Assembly: GCA_902478785.1 (NCBI GenBank)
Contig: CABSMJ010000004.1
Coordinates: 120,571-184,570, forward strand
Length of the DNA stretch: 64,000 nucleotides
Source: an uncultured Oscillospiraceae bacterium
Lineage (GTDB): Bacteria; Bacillota; Clostridia; Oscillospirales; Oscillospiraceae
Reading direction: 5' to 3'
The notes under the pieces were generated by a model. That model searched no databases and had not been told where the DNA came from. It saw only the letters and a program-made list of their open reading frames with translations. Position 1 is the stretch's first letter, and every line of letters starts with the position of its first letter. Positions 50,012 through 58,054 of this stretch are shown one piece after another. The position numbers and the translations under genes were made by a program.

Positions 50012-51794
50012 AAAGCCGAAAAACCTGGGATATACCCTGCGTACCCTGCTGTCCTACCTGGGGCGGCACAAGTACCTGCTGGCCCTGGTGGCGGTGTTGG
50101 TCACCATCAGCGCCCTGGCCAACCTGCTGGGCACCTATATGATCCGCCCGGTGGTGAATTCCCTGGCCGACGGCGGCGTCCGGGCCCTTTTGCAGGGCGT
50201 GGCGGTGACGGCGGCCATCTATCTTGCCGGCGCCCTGGCCTCCCTGGGCTATACCCAGACCATGGTCAAGGCGGCCCAGAAGGTGCTCTTCGATATCCGC
50301 CGGGACCTGTTCGCCCACCTGCAGACCCTGCCCCTGCGGTTCTTTGACACCCGCCGCCACGGCGACATCATGAGCTATTTCACCAATGACGTGGACACCA
50401 TCTCCGATGCCCTCAACAACAGCTTTGCCATGGTGATCCAGAGCTTTATCCAGGTGGTGGGCACCCTCACCATGCTCTTTATCCTCAACTGGCAGCTGAC
50501 GCTGGTGGTGGCCGTGTGCTATGTGGCCATGTTCCTCTATATCCGGTACAGCGGGAAGCGGAGCAAGGCGTACTATCAAAAGCAGCAGTCCCACCTGGGT
50601 GATCTGGACGGCTATATCGAGGAGATGGTGGCCGGACAGAAGGTGGTGAAGGTGTTCAACCATGAGGAGGAGAACCTGCGCCGCTTCCGGGAGAAGAACG
50701 AGGCCCTGCGCCAGGCGGGCACCGGCGCCCAGGCCTATGCCGCCACCATGATCCCGGCGGTGGTGAGCATCTCCTATATCAACTACGCCATCGTGGCCGC
50801 TCTGGGCGGCTATATGGCCATGAAGGGCCTCACCGACGTGGGCAGCCTTGCCAGCTATCTGGTGTTCGTGCGCCAGGCGGCTCTGCCCATCAACCAGTTC
50901 ACCCAGCAGAGCAACTTCCTTCTGGCCGCCCTGGCCGGCGCCGAGCGGGTCTTTGAGGCCATGGACCAGGCGCCGGAGGTGGACAAGGGACAGGTCCGGC
51001 TGGTGAAGGAGCAGGAGGGCGGCTGGGCCTGGTGCAAGCCCGACGGCACGAAAGTTCCTCTCCGGGGGGATGTCCGCTTTGACCACGTGACCTTCGGCTA
51101 CGAGAGCACCCACCCCATTCTCAAGGACATCAGCCTCTTTGCAAAGCCCGGCCAGAAGATCGCCTTTGTGGGCTCCACCGGCGCCGGAAAGACCACCATC
51201 ACCAACCTCATCAACCGTTTCTACGACGTGCAGGAGGGGACCGTGACCTATGACGGCATCGATGTGCGGGACATCAAAAAGGACGATTTGCGCCGGTCTC
51301 TGGGCATGGTGCTCCAGGATACCCACCTCTTTGCTGGCACCATCGCCGACAACATCCGCTTCGGCAAGCTGGACGCCACGCTGGAGGAGGTGCGTCAGGC
51401 GGCCCGGATCGCCAACGCCGACTCCTTCATCCGTCGTCTGCCCAATGGGTATGATACCATGGTGACCTCCGATGGAGCCAATCTCTCCCAGGGCCAGCGG
51501 CAGCTGCTGGCCATTGCCCGGGCAGCCGTGGCGGACCCGCCGGTGCTGATCCTGGACGAGGCCACGTCCTCCATCGATACCCGTACGGAGGCCCTGATCG
51601 AAAAGGGCATGGACCAGCTCATGGAGGGACGGACGGTGTTCGTCATCGCCCATCGCCTCTCCACCGTCCGCAATGCCGCTGCCATTATGGTGCTGGAGCA
51701 GGGGCAGATCGTGGAGCGAGGCAGCCACGAGGACCTGCTGGAGCAGCAGGGGGAGTACTATCAGCTCTATCACGGCATGTTTGAGCTCTCCTGA
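49986..51794 (+). CDS. ABC exporter half-transporter (heterodimer subunit 2)
   Basis: A 602-residue half-transporter with six membrane helices and an ATPase: Walker A AFVGSTGAGKTTITNLINRF near residue 393, signature NLSQGQRQLLAIARAAV near 495 and Walker B VLILDEATSSIDTRTEALIE near 519 with the catalytic Glu present. It pairs with the upstream subunit to form a BmrCD/LmrCD-like exporter for drugs or lipids, switched by the MarR regulator. Start ATG 49986 lies inside the end of the first gene with AAGGAGGCGAGGACC upstream. A strong terminator follows. Confidence 0.95.
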   Translation: MAARPVSGKKPKNLGYTLRTLLSYLGRHKYLLALVAVLVTISALANLLGTYMIRPVVNSLADGGVRALLQGVAVTAAIYLAGALASLGYTQTMVKAAQKVLFDIRRDLFAHLQTLPLRFFDTRRHGDIMSYFTNDVDTISDALNNSFAMVIQSFIQVVGTLTMLFILNWQLTLVVAVCYVAMFLYIRYSGKRSKAYYQKQQSHLGDLDGYIEEMVAGQKVVKVFNHEEENLRRFREKNEALRQAGTGAQAYAATMIPAVVSISYINYAIVAALGGYMAMKGLTDVGSLASYLVFVRQAALPINQFTQQSNFLLAALAGAERVFEAMDQAPEVDKGQVRLVKEQEGGWAWCKPDGTKVPLRGDVRFDHVTFGYESTHPILKDISLFAKPGQKIAFVGSTGAGKTTITNLINRFYDVQEGTVTYDGIDVRDIKKDDLRRSLGMVLQDTHLFAGTIADNIRFGKLDATLEEVRQAARIANADSFIRRLPNGYDTMVTSDGANLSQGQRQLLAIARAAVADPPVLILDEATSSIDTRTEALIEKGMDQLMEGRTVFVIAHRLSTVRNAAAIMVLEQGQIVERGSHEDLLEQQGEYYQLYHGMFELS

Positions 51795-51810
51795 GGGGGG
51801 AGAAAAACAA

Positions 51811-51846
51811 AGGAGCCGCCTGATTTTTTGAAATCAGGCGGCTCCT
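51811..51846. terminator. Terminator after the ABC exporter operon
   Basis: AGGAGCCGCCTGATTT / AAATCAGGCGGCTCCT, 16-bp perfect stem, T-runs on both sides; also serves the convergent HNH gene. Confidence 0.93.
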
Positions 51847-51896
51847 GGTTTGCTTTTGGGGATAGATTTTAAGGGGGATTTGAAGGTCAATCACGA

Positions 51897-52817
51897 TTAA
51901 GCTATGATCTTGTCGCTCTTTGCCCGATTGCATTTCCAGCACAGTGTCTGCAGGTTATCTTCCACTGTCTGGCCGCCCTTTGCGACCGGAATGATGTGGT
52001 CTATCTCCAGCAGAAGATTCGGCTCTTTATAAATGGAGTTGCCGCAGTTGCAGCAAGTGAAATTATCGCGTTTTTTGATAAATTCGCGGAGCTTCTTTGT
52101 CATGAGAGCCCGCTGTTCTTTTGCAAAGGCACCTGCAGTGAGTTTGCTTTCCAAGGTCTTGATCAGTTCTGCAATGGTCTCTTCCGTCATCGGCACAGTA
52201 AATGACCGCTGGGCCATCCCACCGCCGGAAGTATATGAGAATTTATACTCTACAGTGAGCACACTCTCGTCAATGTTAGCAAATCCAAGCCTTGCATAGA
52301 ACCCGGCCTCATCGTTCTCCATAATAAAATCAGGAACATCACCGAGATACTGTTGATATTCTGCTTTGTAGTTTTCAATGATCTGCTTGGCATCTCCTAA
52401 GGTTTCAAGTTCTTCCACCAGCCGATAGAGCTTCTGAATTTGTTCGGGGTATAATTTTTTGTTGGGATAGAAGTACTTTACAACATACTCCAAGGGGTTA
52501 TTCTCCGCGCTGGCAAATACCGCTGCAGAAACCTCGGCAGTAAAAGGAGTAATTGTCTTTTTATATGGGCGAATGTAGTTGTATTCATCGTCATTGATGG
52601 TTTCGTTTCGAACCACTCTAGTGCCAAAAAGCTGGGAGACCGATTGGACTTTCTCGTTGATGTATTCGTTGAATTCTCTTTGAGAACTCATCAATACTTC
52701 GCAGGTCTCTTTGATTTTCAGAAAACTGGGAGATGCATAGTATTCAAGTATTTTTTGGTTCGTACTTACTATCTTCTCGATCTCGGTCTTAAGCTGCACT
52801 ATAACGTTTCCGATCAT
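51897..52817 (-). CDS. HNH endonuclease-domain protein of lower GC
   Basis: A 306-residue protein whose last 60 residues form an HNH nuclease with zinc ribbon: FTCCNCGNSIYKEPNLLLEI, then DHIIPVAKGGQTVEDNLQTL and CWKCNRAKSDK. The first 240 residues are helical and charged with no family I recognise. Base composition is visibly more AT-rich than the neighbouring ABC and prophage genes, a sign of separate transfer. It might be a restriction-like or defence nuclease, or phage cargo. The start at ATG 52817 has only a weak ribosome site (GGGAT), and the frame stays open for about 25 codons upstream without an ATG, so the true start is uncertain. Confidence 0.85.
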   Translation of the reverse strand: MIGNVIVQLKTEIEKIVSTNQKILEYYASPSFLKIKETCEVLMSSQREFNEYINEKVQSVSQLFGTRVVRNETINDDEYNYIRPYKKTITPFTAEVSAAVFASAENNPLEYVVKYFYPNKKLYPEQIQKLYRLVEELETLGDAKQIIENYKAEYQQYLGDVPDFIMENDEAGFYARLGFANIDESVLTVEYKFSYTSGGGMAQRSFTVPMTEETIAELIKTLESKLTAGAFAKEQRALMTKKLREFIKKRDNFTCCNCGNSIYKEPNLLLEIDHIIPVAKGGQTVEDNLQTLCWKCNRAKSDKIIA

Positions 52818-52949
52818 ATCCCATTCTTCACTATCAATGGTTTTAATCTTTTTGATACTGTATTATTCGAGGACAGTATATCACAAGGCTGTTTATAAAT
52901 TCATCTTGCCTTGCAAAGCACAGAAAAACCAATCTCAAGCACAAAGAAA

Positions 52950-52990
52950 AGAGAGCTAATTGACGAATCAAAATCAGTTAGCTCTCTTTT
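52950..52990. terminator. Terminator between HNH gene and prophage
   Basis: AGAGAGCTAA / TTAGCTCTCT stem with flanking A- and T-runs, active in both directions. The rest of 52818-53171 is AT-rich with a direct repeat GTTGCCA (about 53009 and 53020) and no gene; the left prophage junction may lie here, but I cannot mark it. Confidence 0.8.
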
Positions 52991-53171
52991 TATGAATCAT
53001 GAAAAAGTGTTGCCAAATCGTTGCCAGATTAGGCCTTAACCCCTAAAAAGCCTAGCTATATCAGGCTTTTCCGGGCCTTAAGGAATCATTCCCATTCTTT
53101 TTCGGAAGTGTTGCTTTAGGCGATATAGGCCATTTTTCACTGTTTTCACAGGGGATATTATCTGTATTCTC

Positions 53172-53432
53172 TCATTCCTCTGTGGCTTCACTTTTTTCTG
53201 TTACGTTTCTGTTACGGTCAGGGATTTCTTCTCCCTCAACTTCCCGGCCGAGCTGCTTCAAATAGAGCAGAGCAGCTTCATTGAAGAAGTCAGATCTGGA
53301 ATAGGCACGTTGCTCCTGGCTGTCGCGCTCCTCCACATAGTCATCAATGGCATCCAGCACCCCAATAGTGGAATGCACAGTAATAGGAACTCGGCGGCTC
53401 TTTCCCTTCAGCGGGCGCCCATATCCAGCCAT
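53172..53432 (-). CDS. Ribbon-helix-helix-like small protein
   Basis: An 86-residue basic-then-acidic protein: GYGRPLKGKSRRVPITVHST, IGVLDAIDDYVEERDSQEQR, then YSRSDFFNEAALLYLKQLG. The strand-helix-helix spacing is that of CopG/Arc-type DNA-binding proteins with a long loop; the C-terminal 20 residues are acidic. It starts 12 bases after the ADP-ribosylglycohydrolase stop, preceded by GGAGGGATAATA. Possibly a small regulator of the accessory cluster; identity is tentative. Confidence 0.7.
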   Translation of the reverse strand: MAGYGRPLKGKSRRVPITVHSTIGVLDAIDDYVEERDSQEQRAYSRSDFFNEAALLYLKQLGREVEGEEIPDRNRNVTEKSEATEE

Positions 53433-53444
53433 TATTATCCCTCC

Positions 53445-54395
53445 CTATTTAGTCATACGGCTCTTCACAGCGGCCTCCACAGCGGCGTCCAGTCGCTCCC
53501 TGTCGGATTTCGAGAGGGAGGATACCCATTCCTGGGGGATGGCCTGAAACCCATACAGGGCGCCGGCCAGGCCGCCGCAGATGGCGGCTATGGTGTCAGC
53601 ATCTCCTCCCATGTTCGCGGCGTTGCACACAGTATCAGCAAAGCCCTCGGAATCACATAGGCAGAACAAGGCACACTTGAAGCTGTCCACCACATACCCA
53701 GACGGCTCCAGGCCGCCAGAACGGCCAAGGCGCAGAAGGTCGTCCGTGTTGTATTTGGTGGGGCAGAGGCGCTCGTCGAACTGCTCCCGCAGGTGGCCGG
53801 GGTCTCCTTCCAGCTTTTCAGCCTCAGTTATTAAGCAGTGTACCATACGCGCATAGATTTGACAAGCCTCGTCGCTGCTTCCATCCCAATGTGTCATGTG
53901 GCCCTGGCCCCGGGTAACAAGAACCGCTTCCTCCTCGTCGGGGTAGAAGAGGGCGGGGTACACCGCCCGCATCAGGGCACCGTTTCCGCCGCTCCGGTGG
54001 CCGTTTCTTTCAGCCACCCGCCGGCTGCCTTCCTTCCATGCGCGGAATTCCGGCCGAGCACCGCCGATCCGAATGGCCTCCGTGATGCTGGAGCGGCAAG
54101 TTCCGCCGATGTCCTTCGGGCCGCTCCTTGCCCATTCGATAAACCGGGCCCCGATGGCCTGGAAGGGGGCCTCGGGGCTTTCCATGATACCTTCTGCAAC
54201 TGCCAGTGTCATGGCGGTGTCGTCTGTGGTCTCACCAGGGCGCAGACCCAACCAGCCGCCGCCCAGCATGGTGGATACCCACCCATGCTGACGGTTGATT
54301 TCTGCTGCGCTCATAAACTCCAAGGGCCCGCCCAGGGCATCCCCTACGGCTACCCCGTAGAGGGCGCCGGCGATCCGATCTCTCAACATATCCAT
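53445..54395 (-). CDS. ADP-ribosylglycohydrolase family protein
   Basis: Removes ADP-ribose from proteins or small molecules, using two magnesium ions. The 316-residue protein has the DraG-type fold: RIAGALYGVAVGDALGGPLE near residue 6, GETTDDTAMTLAVAEGIM near 49 (metal-binding TDD), SGGNGALMRAVYPALF near 130 and NMGGDADTIAAICGGLAGAL near 262 (metal-binding DxD). I start at ATG 54395, which has AAAGGAG seven bases upstream; ATG 54413 would precede this ribosome site. In phages such enzymes can undo host ADP-ribosylation defences or oppose a toxin, an inference here. Confidence 0.92.
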   Translation of the reverse strand: MDMLRDRIAGALYGVAVGDALGGPLEFMSAAEINRQHGWVSTMLGGGWLGLRPGETTDDTAMTLAVAEGIMESPEAPFQAIGARFIEWARSGPKDIGGTCRSSITEAIRIGGARPEFRAWKEGSRRVAERNGHRSGGNGALMRAVYPALFYPDEEEAVLVTRGQGHMTHWDGSSDEACQIYARMVHCLITEAEKLEGDPGHLREQFDERLCPTKYNTDDLLRLGRSGGLEPSGYVVDSFKCALFCLCDSEGFADTVCNAANMGGDADTIAAICGGLAGALYGFQAIPQEWVSSLSKSDRERLDAAVEAAVKSRMTK

Positions 54396-54537
54396 GTTCA
54401 ACGCTCCTTTCATTGGCGGCTTTCAATAGCCTTGTGGCGAGGGTGTGCTCGGCGCTCTCCCGCTCTCCGCCCTCGCCGCGGTCGGCGAGGGCTTTCACTT
54501 TCATCAGCTTTTCCAGCAGGCGTTCCCGTTCTGTCAT
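54232..54537 (-). pseudogene. Truncated DUF2786-like reading frame
   Basis: The first 40 residues (RERLLEKLMKVKALADRGEG, then ESAEHTLATRLLKAANERS) match the start of DUF2786 proteins, which are usually much longer. After that the frame runs about 160 bases into the ADP-ribosylglycohydrolase gene in another frame and loses any conserved look, with arginine- and glycine-rich residues. It is either a remnant truncated by a deletion that joined the two genes, or a genuine short overlapping gene. Start ATG 54537 lies 12 bases after the preceding stop with GGAGATGCCACC. Confidence 0.5.
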
Positions 54538-54549
54538 GGTGGCATCTCC

Positions 54550-55077
54550 TCAATCCATCTGATAGTACATTCCGGTATCATAGCCGAGTTCCTTCAGGTA
54601 ATCACCGGCCGCCTCTGCTGCGGCCGTCCGGGTGTTTCCTTGCCCCGTTCCAGGGACAGGGAAGATATAACTGCCGCAGAGGTTCCAGAATGAGCAGCTC
54701 CCGCCGGCGGCCGCAGCGGCGGCCTCGACCATCTTCCGGCTCCATCCCCGGAGGTGGATGGTCGGGGCGTCGAAGTTACTGGTGCCTCCATCGTCCGTCC
54801 CTTGGTGCTCCCGGCCATAGGCAAAGGCGGCCTTCAGGTCTTCGGACAGCTTCTTGTATCGGCCCGTCAGAACCGGGGCCGAATATACCATCTTGAAATA
54901 CCGGAAGGTTGCCAGGGCCTCTTCCTCGCCGGCGGACTTTGCCGACACAATCTCGTCTCCGTCCTGGCCCAGCAGCATGGTTTCATACTCCCCGGAGGGG
55001 AGGCGGGCCGTGCTCAACACGGCGTTCCGCCCGTCCTTCAGGTGGATGGTTTCATACTTCAATCTCTCGATAGGCAT
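54550..55077 (-). CDS. Phage accessory protein, unknown function
   Basis: A 175-residue protein beginning MPIERLKYETIHLKDGRNAV, with a mixed alpha/beta N-terminal part, a helical centre (YKKLSEDLKAAFAYGREHQG) and an Ala-rich C-terminus (MVEAAAAAAGGSCSFWNLCG). No family is recognised. Its ATG directly follows the stop of the DUF3560 gene, so both are translated together; it may act with that protein. Confidence 0.7.
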   Translation of the reverse strand: MPIERLKYETIHLKDGRNAVLSTARLPSGEYETMLLGQDGDEIVSAKSAGEEEALATFRYFKMVYSAPVLTGRYKKLSEDLKAAFAYGREHQGTDDGGTSNFDAPTIHLRGWSRKMVEAAAAAAGGSCSFWNLCGSYIFPVPGTGQGNTRTAAAEAAGDYLKELGYDTGMYYQMD

Positions 55078-55878
55078 TCAGTTTCCCCCTTCCTCTGTAA
55101 TACCGAGCAGCCACTTTGCGCGGGCCAGGGCCGCCGGCGTCCGCTGCGTCTGCCACGCCCCCTCGCTGGGGGCCCAGCGGAACCCATGGACTTTCAGCTT
55201 CGCCCGTATGGCCTCGTCTGGCGCATCGTCAAAGACGATCTGCACCCGGTTGATTTCCTCGTTGGTAGTCAAGAGCCCCCCGGGGAAGGAAATCTCGATG
55301 TGCTCCATTTCGTCCACCTCCTGGAGCTGCTGAAGGCGTTTTTTCAGACGGTTGATTTCGGCGTTCCGGTTTGATAGTTGAAAGGCGGGGACGGGGCGGC
55401 GCAACGCCTCCCGCAGCTCGGCCAGTCTGGCGTCTACTTTGGCAGCTTGGGCGTCGCTGATCCCCGGAAAGCCCTTGACGGTCTTATGCTTCCGATAGTA
55501 GGCGTTCAGGGCCTTGTCCCTCTCTTGGGCGTCCTGGAGGGCCTTTAGCTTTGCCTCCAGCTTTCCCGCGGCCTCCGGATCGTCGCTGCTGATAGCGGTG
55601 TTACTGCGGACGGCATCGGCCCGGCGCTGGAGGTAGTCGGCTTTGCGGTCGTTTTCAACACTGGCACCCATGAGCTTCAAGGAACGCTCCTGTGCCTTCC
55701 TCTGGGGGATTCCTCGGGCTCCGGGTAGGATGGGCTGCCCCGCAGGAATACCTCTCACAGCGTCTTCAGAACGGCGGAAGGCATCGGCCGCTTTGCCGGC
55801 GGCCTTCCGAGCCCGCTCCTCCAGGCGGTCGGCCCGGGCTTCTCTACGCTCTTCATAGTCTTGGCGTCCTATTGACAT
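55078..55878 (-). CDS. DUF3560-like protein
   Basis: A 266-residue, largely helical protein. The N-terminal 120 residues (DYEERREARADRLEERARKA, then YLQRRADAVRSNTAISSDDP) match the DUF3560 group common on plasmids, conjugative elements and phages of Firmicutes. A coiled coil follows (NAEINRLKKRLQQLQEVDEM), then a small beta domain ending KLKVHGFRWAPSEGAWQTQR, a motif also found in element-borne proteins. Function is unknown; a role in DNA transfer or replication has been suggested only by context. I start at ATG 55878 after GGAGGGAGAATTC. Confidence 0.8.
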   Translation of the reverse strand: MSIGRQDYEERREARADRLEERARKAAGKAADAFRRSEDAVRGIPAGQPILPGARGIPQRKAQERSLKLMGASVENDRKADYLQRRADAVRSNTAISSDDPEAAGKLEAKLKALQDAQERDKALNAYYRKHKTVKGFPGISDAQAAKVDARLAELREALRRPVPAFQLSNRNAEINRLKKRLQQLQEVDEMEHIEISFPGGLLTTNEEINRVQIVFDDAPDEAIRAKLKVHGFRWAPSEGAWQTQRTPAALARAKWLLGITEEGGN

Positions 55879-55893
55879 GAATTCTCCCTCCAA

Positions 55894-56121
55894 TCAGTCG
55901 TGCGTGGCCTTGAAATTCTCAATGGCCCACTTGTTTCCTGTGGCATAAACGGCCCGCCTCGTCAGCTCGGCCGGCCCCTCACGCCGGGGCATGGCCGCCA
56001 GGGCCTCCATCATCCCGCAGGTCGGGCAGATGTCCGTCTTGTTGTCCCGGCGGGAAAGCGCCGGGGGCTCTGTGTACTGCTGTCCGCAGATGGGACAGGT
56101 GCGCGTGATTTTACCGTTCAT
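55894..56121 (-). CDS. Small zinc-ribbon protein
   Basis: A 75-residue protein with two CxxC knuckles, RTCPICGQQYTEPPA and DICPTCGMMEALAAM, forming a zinc ribbon, then a short helical tail (AIENFKATHD). Such proteins are frequent in phage accessory clusters and may bind nucleic acid or protein. ATG 56121 is preferred, with AAAGG nine bases upstream; ATG 56130 is possible. Confidence 0.7.
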   Translation of the reverse strand: MNGKITRTCPICGQQYTEPPALSRRDNKTDICPTCGMMEALAAMPRREGPAELTRRAVYATGNKWAIENFKATHD

Positions 56122-56166
56122 GGTCTTCATCCTTTCTTTTCTCTGCGCGGATACTTTGGGCAATGA

Positions 56167-56397
56167 TCAATCGCAGTGCCATTGTGCGATGTCAGGCGTG
56201 TAGCCATAATCGTAGTCAATTCCGCGTCTCTCCAACAAGTCAGAAACCGTTTTTCCATCAAGGTTGGAAAAGATCAGCAAATTTTCAGAAATTTCAGCGC
56301 CCAGTTCATCCGCAAGACGAGTTAAATCGCCTAAGTAGTTGTAAGCCACGGCATAGATTTTAGTGCCGGCAGTTTCATCCTGTATCAAAGACATCAC
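56167..56397 (-). CDS. Phage small protein, unknown
   Basis: A 76-residue acidic protein (MSLIQDETAGTKIYAVAYNY, then LADELGAEISENLLIFSNLD, DYGYTPDIAQWHCD) with mixed helix and strand and no recognised family. Start ATG 56397 has GTAAAGGAAGTG upstream. The DNA here is more AT-rich than in the flanking genes. Confidence 0.6.
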   Translation of the reverse strand: MMSLIQDETAGTKIYAVAYNYLGDLTRLADELGAEISENLLIFSNLDGKTVSDLLERRGIDYDYGYTPDIAQWHCD

Positions 56398-56402
56398 TTC
56401 CT

Positions 56403-56858
56403 TTACTGTGCTACGGCCCGCACTACGGCCTCATAGTGCGCTTTCGCCGCCCTCATGCGCTCAACACAAGAGGAAGTCTCACCCCATAATCGAGTATCTC
56501 GGTTGATTTGCTCGGCCAGATCGTCTGCCTTGCTTTGGAAAAAGGCAGCCACCGCACCCATATCTTTGAGAGGCTCCTTCACCTCGATTGCGGCGTGTTC
56601 GCGGTTCCACCGGCGGGCCTTTGCGGTTTTGGCCCGGTCGCTCACAAAAGCCGTGATGGGCCAGAAGCAAATATTGTACTTTGCCGTGCTGATTTTCCCT
56701 GCCTTCGAGATTTTCTTCAGGCAGTAGTCCGTGCCGCTCCAGGATGGATCTCCCGGGGAACTCTCCACGAAGTAGAGGCCGTTGTCGTTCTTGAAGAAGG
56801 CCCCGGTGATCTCCACGATGTCACCGGACTTAATTTCGACGCCGTTCTTATCCAGCAT
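56403..56858 (-). CDS. Phage protein, unknown, SH3-like N-terminus
   Basis: A 151-residue protein. The first 70 residues (DKNGVEIKSGDIVEITGAFF, then YFVESSPGDPSWSGTDYCLK) look like a small beta-barrel; the remainder is helical (AVAAFFQSKADDLAEQINRD). No family is recognised. The gene begins 18 bases after the preceding stop, with GGGGGGCGGAGAAGCACC as ribosome site. Confidence 0.65.
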   Translation of the reverse strand: MLDKNGVEIKSGDIVEITGAFFKNDNGLYFVESSPGDPSWSGTDYCLKKISKAGKISTAKYNICFWPITAFVSDRAKTAKARRWNREHAAIEVKEPLKDMGAVAAFFQSKADDLAEQINRDTRLWGETSSCVERMRAAKAHYEAVVRAVAQ

Positions 56859-56876
56859 GGTGCTTCTCCGCCCCCC

Positions 56877-57086
56877 TTAAATCACGCCATGCAGGCTTTC
56901 AATATGGTTCTGGATGGCCTGCATTGTGTCGAATCCATCAACATATATGATGTTTCCATTTTTGCTGTGCCCCTTGAAGCCATCCTCGTAGCCCATGGCC
57001 TCGGCTTCCGCTGCCGTTAGGGTAGTACATTTAACTTTTCCGCTTTCCAAGATGTATTCCTGGGACAGATACAAGCTGTAATCCAT
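56877..57086 (-). CDS. Phage small protein, unknown
   Basis: A 69-residue protein (MDYSLYLSQEYILESGKVKC, then AEAEAMGYEDGFKGHSKNGN) ending NHIESLHGVI. I start at ATG 57086, which has AAGGAGGAGAACACC; the longer frame lacks a ribosome site. The leader contains a 20-bp sequence repeated before the gene at 57669. Confidence 0.6.
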   Translation of the reverse strand: MDYSLYLSQEYILESGKVKCTTLTAAEAEAMGYEDGFKGHSKNGNIIYVDGFDTMQAIQNHIESLHGVI

Positions 57087-57101
57087 GGTGTTCTCCTCCT
57101 T

Positions 57102-57121
57102 GCCCTCGTAACCTCCGGGGC
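57102..57121 (-). repeat. 20-bp intergenic repeat, copy 1 (copy 2 at 57685-57704)
   Basis: On the minus strand GCCCCGGAGGTTACGAGGGC occurs exactly at both places, each time just before the ribosome site of a small gene (starts at 57086 and 57669). It includes a GGAGG core and may be a translation or binding signal, or a trace of duplication. Confidence 0.75.
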
Positions 57122-57130
57122 TGGTGTCTG

Positions 57131-57427
57131 TCAACCCGCTTCAAAAATGGTAGTTACCAGCCGGGCCAGCTCGAAAGCGATACAGGCCACGGCATCGACT
57201 TCCGGCTCCAGGTCTTCCAGGTCGCTGTGCTCTGCGATGTCCTCCGCCAAGGCGATAATGTCCTGGTCGGTGATGTTGTCCCGGCTCATGTGGTGCTCGT
57301 CCAAGAGGCTTTGAAGCATCTTCTCATATTCCGTGGTGGTTCCTCTGGTGTACCAGTTCTGATGAATGCAGAGGCCCCGGACAGCCATAGGGTCAAGACA
57401 CTTGTGTACGATGTAGGCCTTTTTCAT
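57131..57427 (-). CDS. Phage small acidic protein, unknown
   Basis: A 98-residue protein (MKKAYIVHKCLDPMAVRGLC, then YEKMLQSLLDEHHMSRDNIT, ALAEDIAEHSDLEDLEPEVD) that is mostly helical with an acidic middle. No family is recognised. Start ATG 57427 follows GGAGAAAGGAAATCGCT. Confidence 0.6.
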   Translation of the reverse strand: MKKAYIVHKCLDPMAVRGLCIHQNWYTRGTTTEYEKMLQSLLDEHHMSRDNITDQDIIALAEDIAEHSDLEDLEPEVDAVACIAFELARLVTTIFEAG

Positions 57428-57477
57428 AGCGATTTCCTTTCTCCCCGTAGGCCCGGTAGGTCAGGCGTTGCGCGCCG

Positions 57478-57669
57478 TCAGCGGTCGGCGATAATGTAGT
57501 CGTTCTTCATGCAGCCGATGGTGGCTCTGGCCCTTCCGGCCGCTTCTTCTGCCTGCTCTCGCACCTGGAGTTCCCTCTTGGATTTGCCGACCGGCACCAG
57601 GCTCAACAGATAATCGATTTCTTTCCGCAGATCATCAAGGTCGCCCAGGTAGGCTTCTTGGTTTGTCAT
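57478..57669 (-). CDS. Phage small helical protein, unknown
   Basis: A 63-residue helical protein (MTNQEAYLGDLDDLRKEIDY, then REQAEEAAGRARATIGCMKN). No family is recognised. Start ATG 57669 has GCAGAAAGGAATACGCT upstream; the 20-bp repeat lies just before. Confidence 0.55.
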   Translation of the reverse strand: MTNQEAYLGDLDDLRKEIDYLLSLVPVGKSKRELQVREQAEEAAGRARATIGCMKNDYIIADR

Positions 57670-57723
57670 AGCGTATTCCTTTCTGCCCTCGTAACCTCCG
57701 GGGCGGGCTGCTGCGCCTTGGTG

Positions 57724-57882
57724 TCAAATCATGGAACTGTGAACGGCCAGGGCCTTTTGTATCCAGTGGTGCGGCGCCATGCGCTGCTCCAGGTCGTGGG
57801 CAATCTTCAATACTTCCTCGGGCGTCTTGGCCTTCTTCAGCGCGGCGTCAACGGCGGCTTCGTTTTCGTAATACGCTACCAT
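57724..57882 (-). CDS. Phage very small protein, first gene of accessory operon
   Basis: A 52-residue ORF (MVAYYENEAAVDAALKKAKT, then EVLKIAHDLEQRMAPHHWIQ) starting at ATG 57882 with GGAAAGGAGAACCCCC, a strong ribosome site. It is helical and amphipathic with no recognised family. It is the first gene behind the promoter at 58055-58084, with a leader of about 165 bases containing GC-rich hairpins but no other gene. Confidence 0.6.
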   Translation of the reverse strand: MVAYYENEAAVDAALKKAKTPEEVLKIAHDLEQRMAPHHWIQKALAVHSSMI

Positions 57883-58054
57883 GGGGGTTCTCCTTTCCCG
57901 CTTGTGCTTCTGTCCAAGGCCCGGGGGCCTGAAGGTTACCTTTCGCAGCCGTTACCGCCTGCCGGCCATCCCCGGAGCTGTGTCCGCTTCCGGCCCGGCT
58001 TTCACTGTCGCATTCTGTTTTATCCTTCAGGCGTTTCCCTTGCCTTGTGCCTTA

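Noticed and set aside
53060..53110. A TGGGAATGA-like sequence reminiscent of the guaA 3' end, a common attachment site
   Set aside because: Only about ten bases agree and no guaA coding sequence is present; too weak to call an attachment site without the other prophage end.
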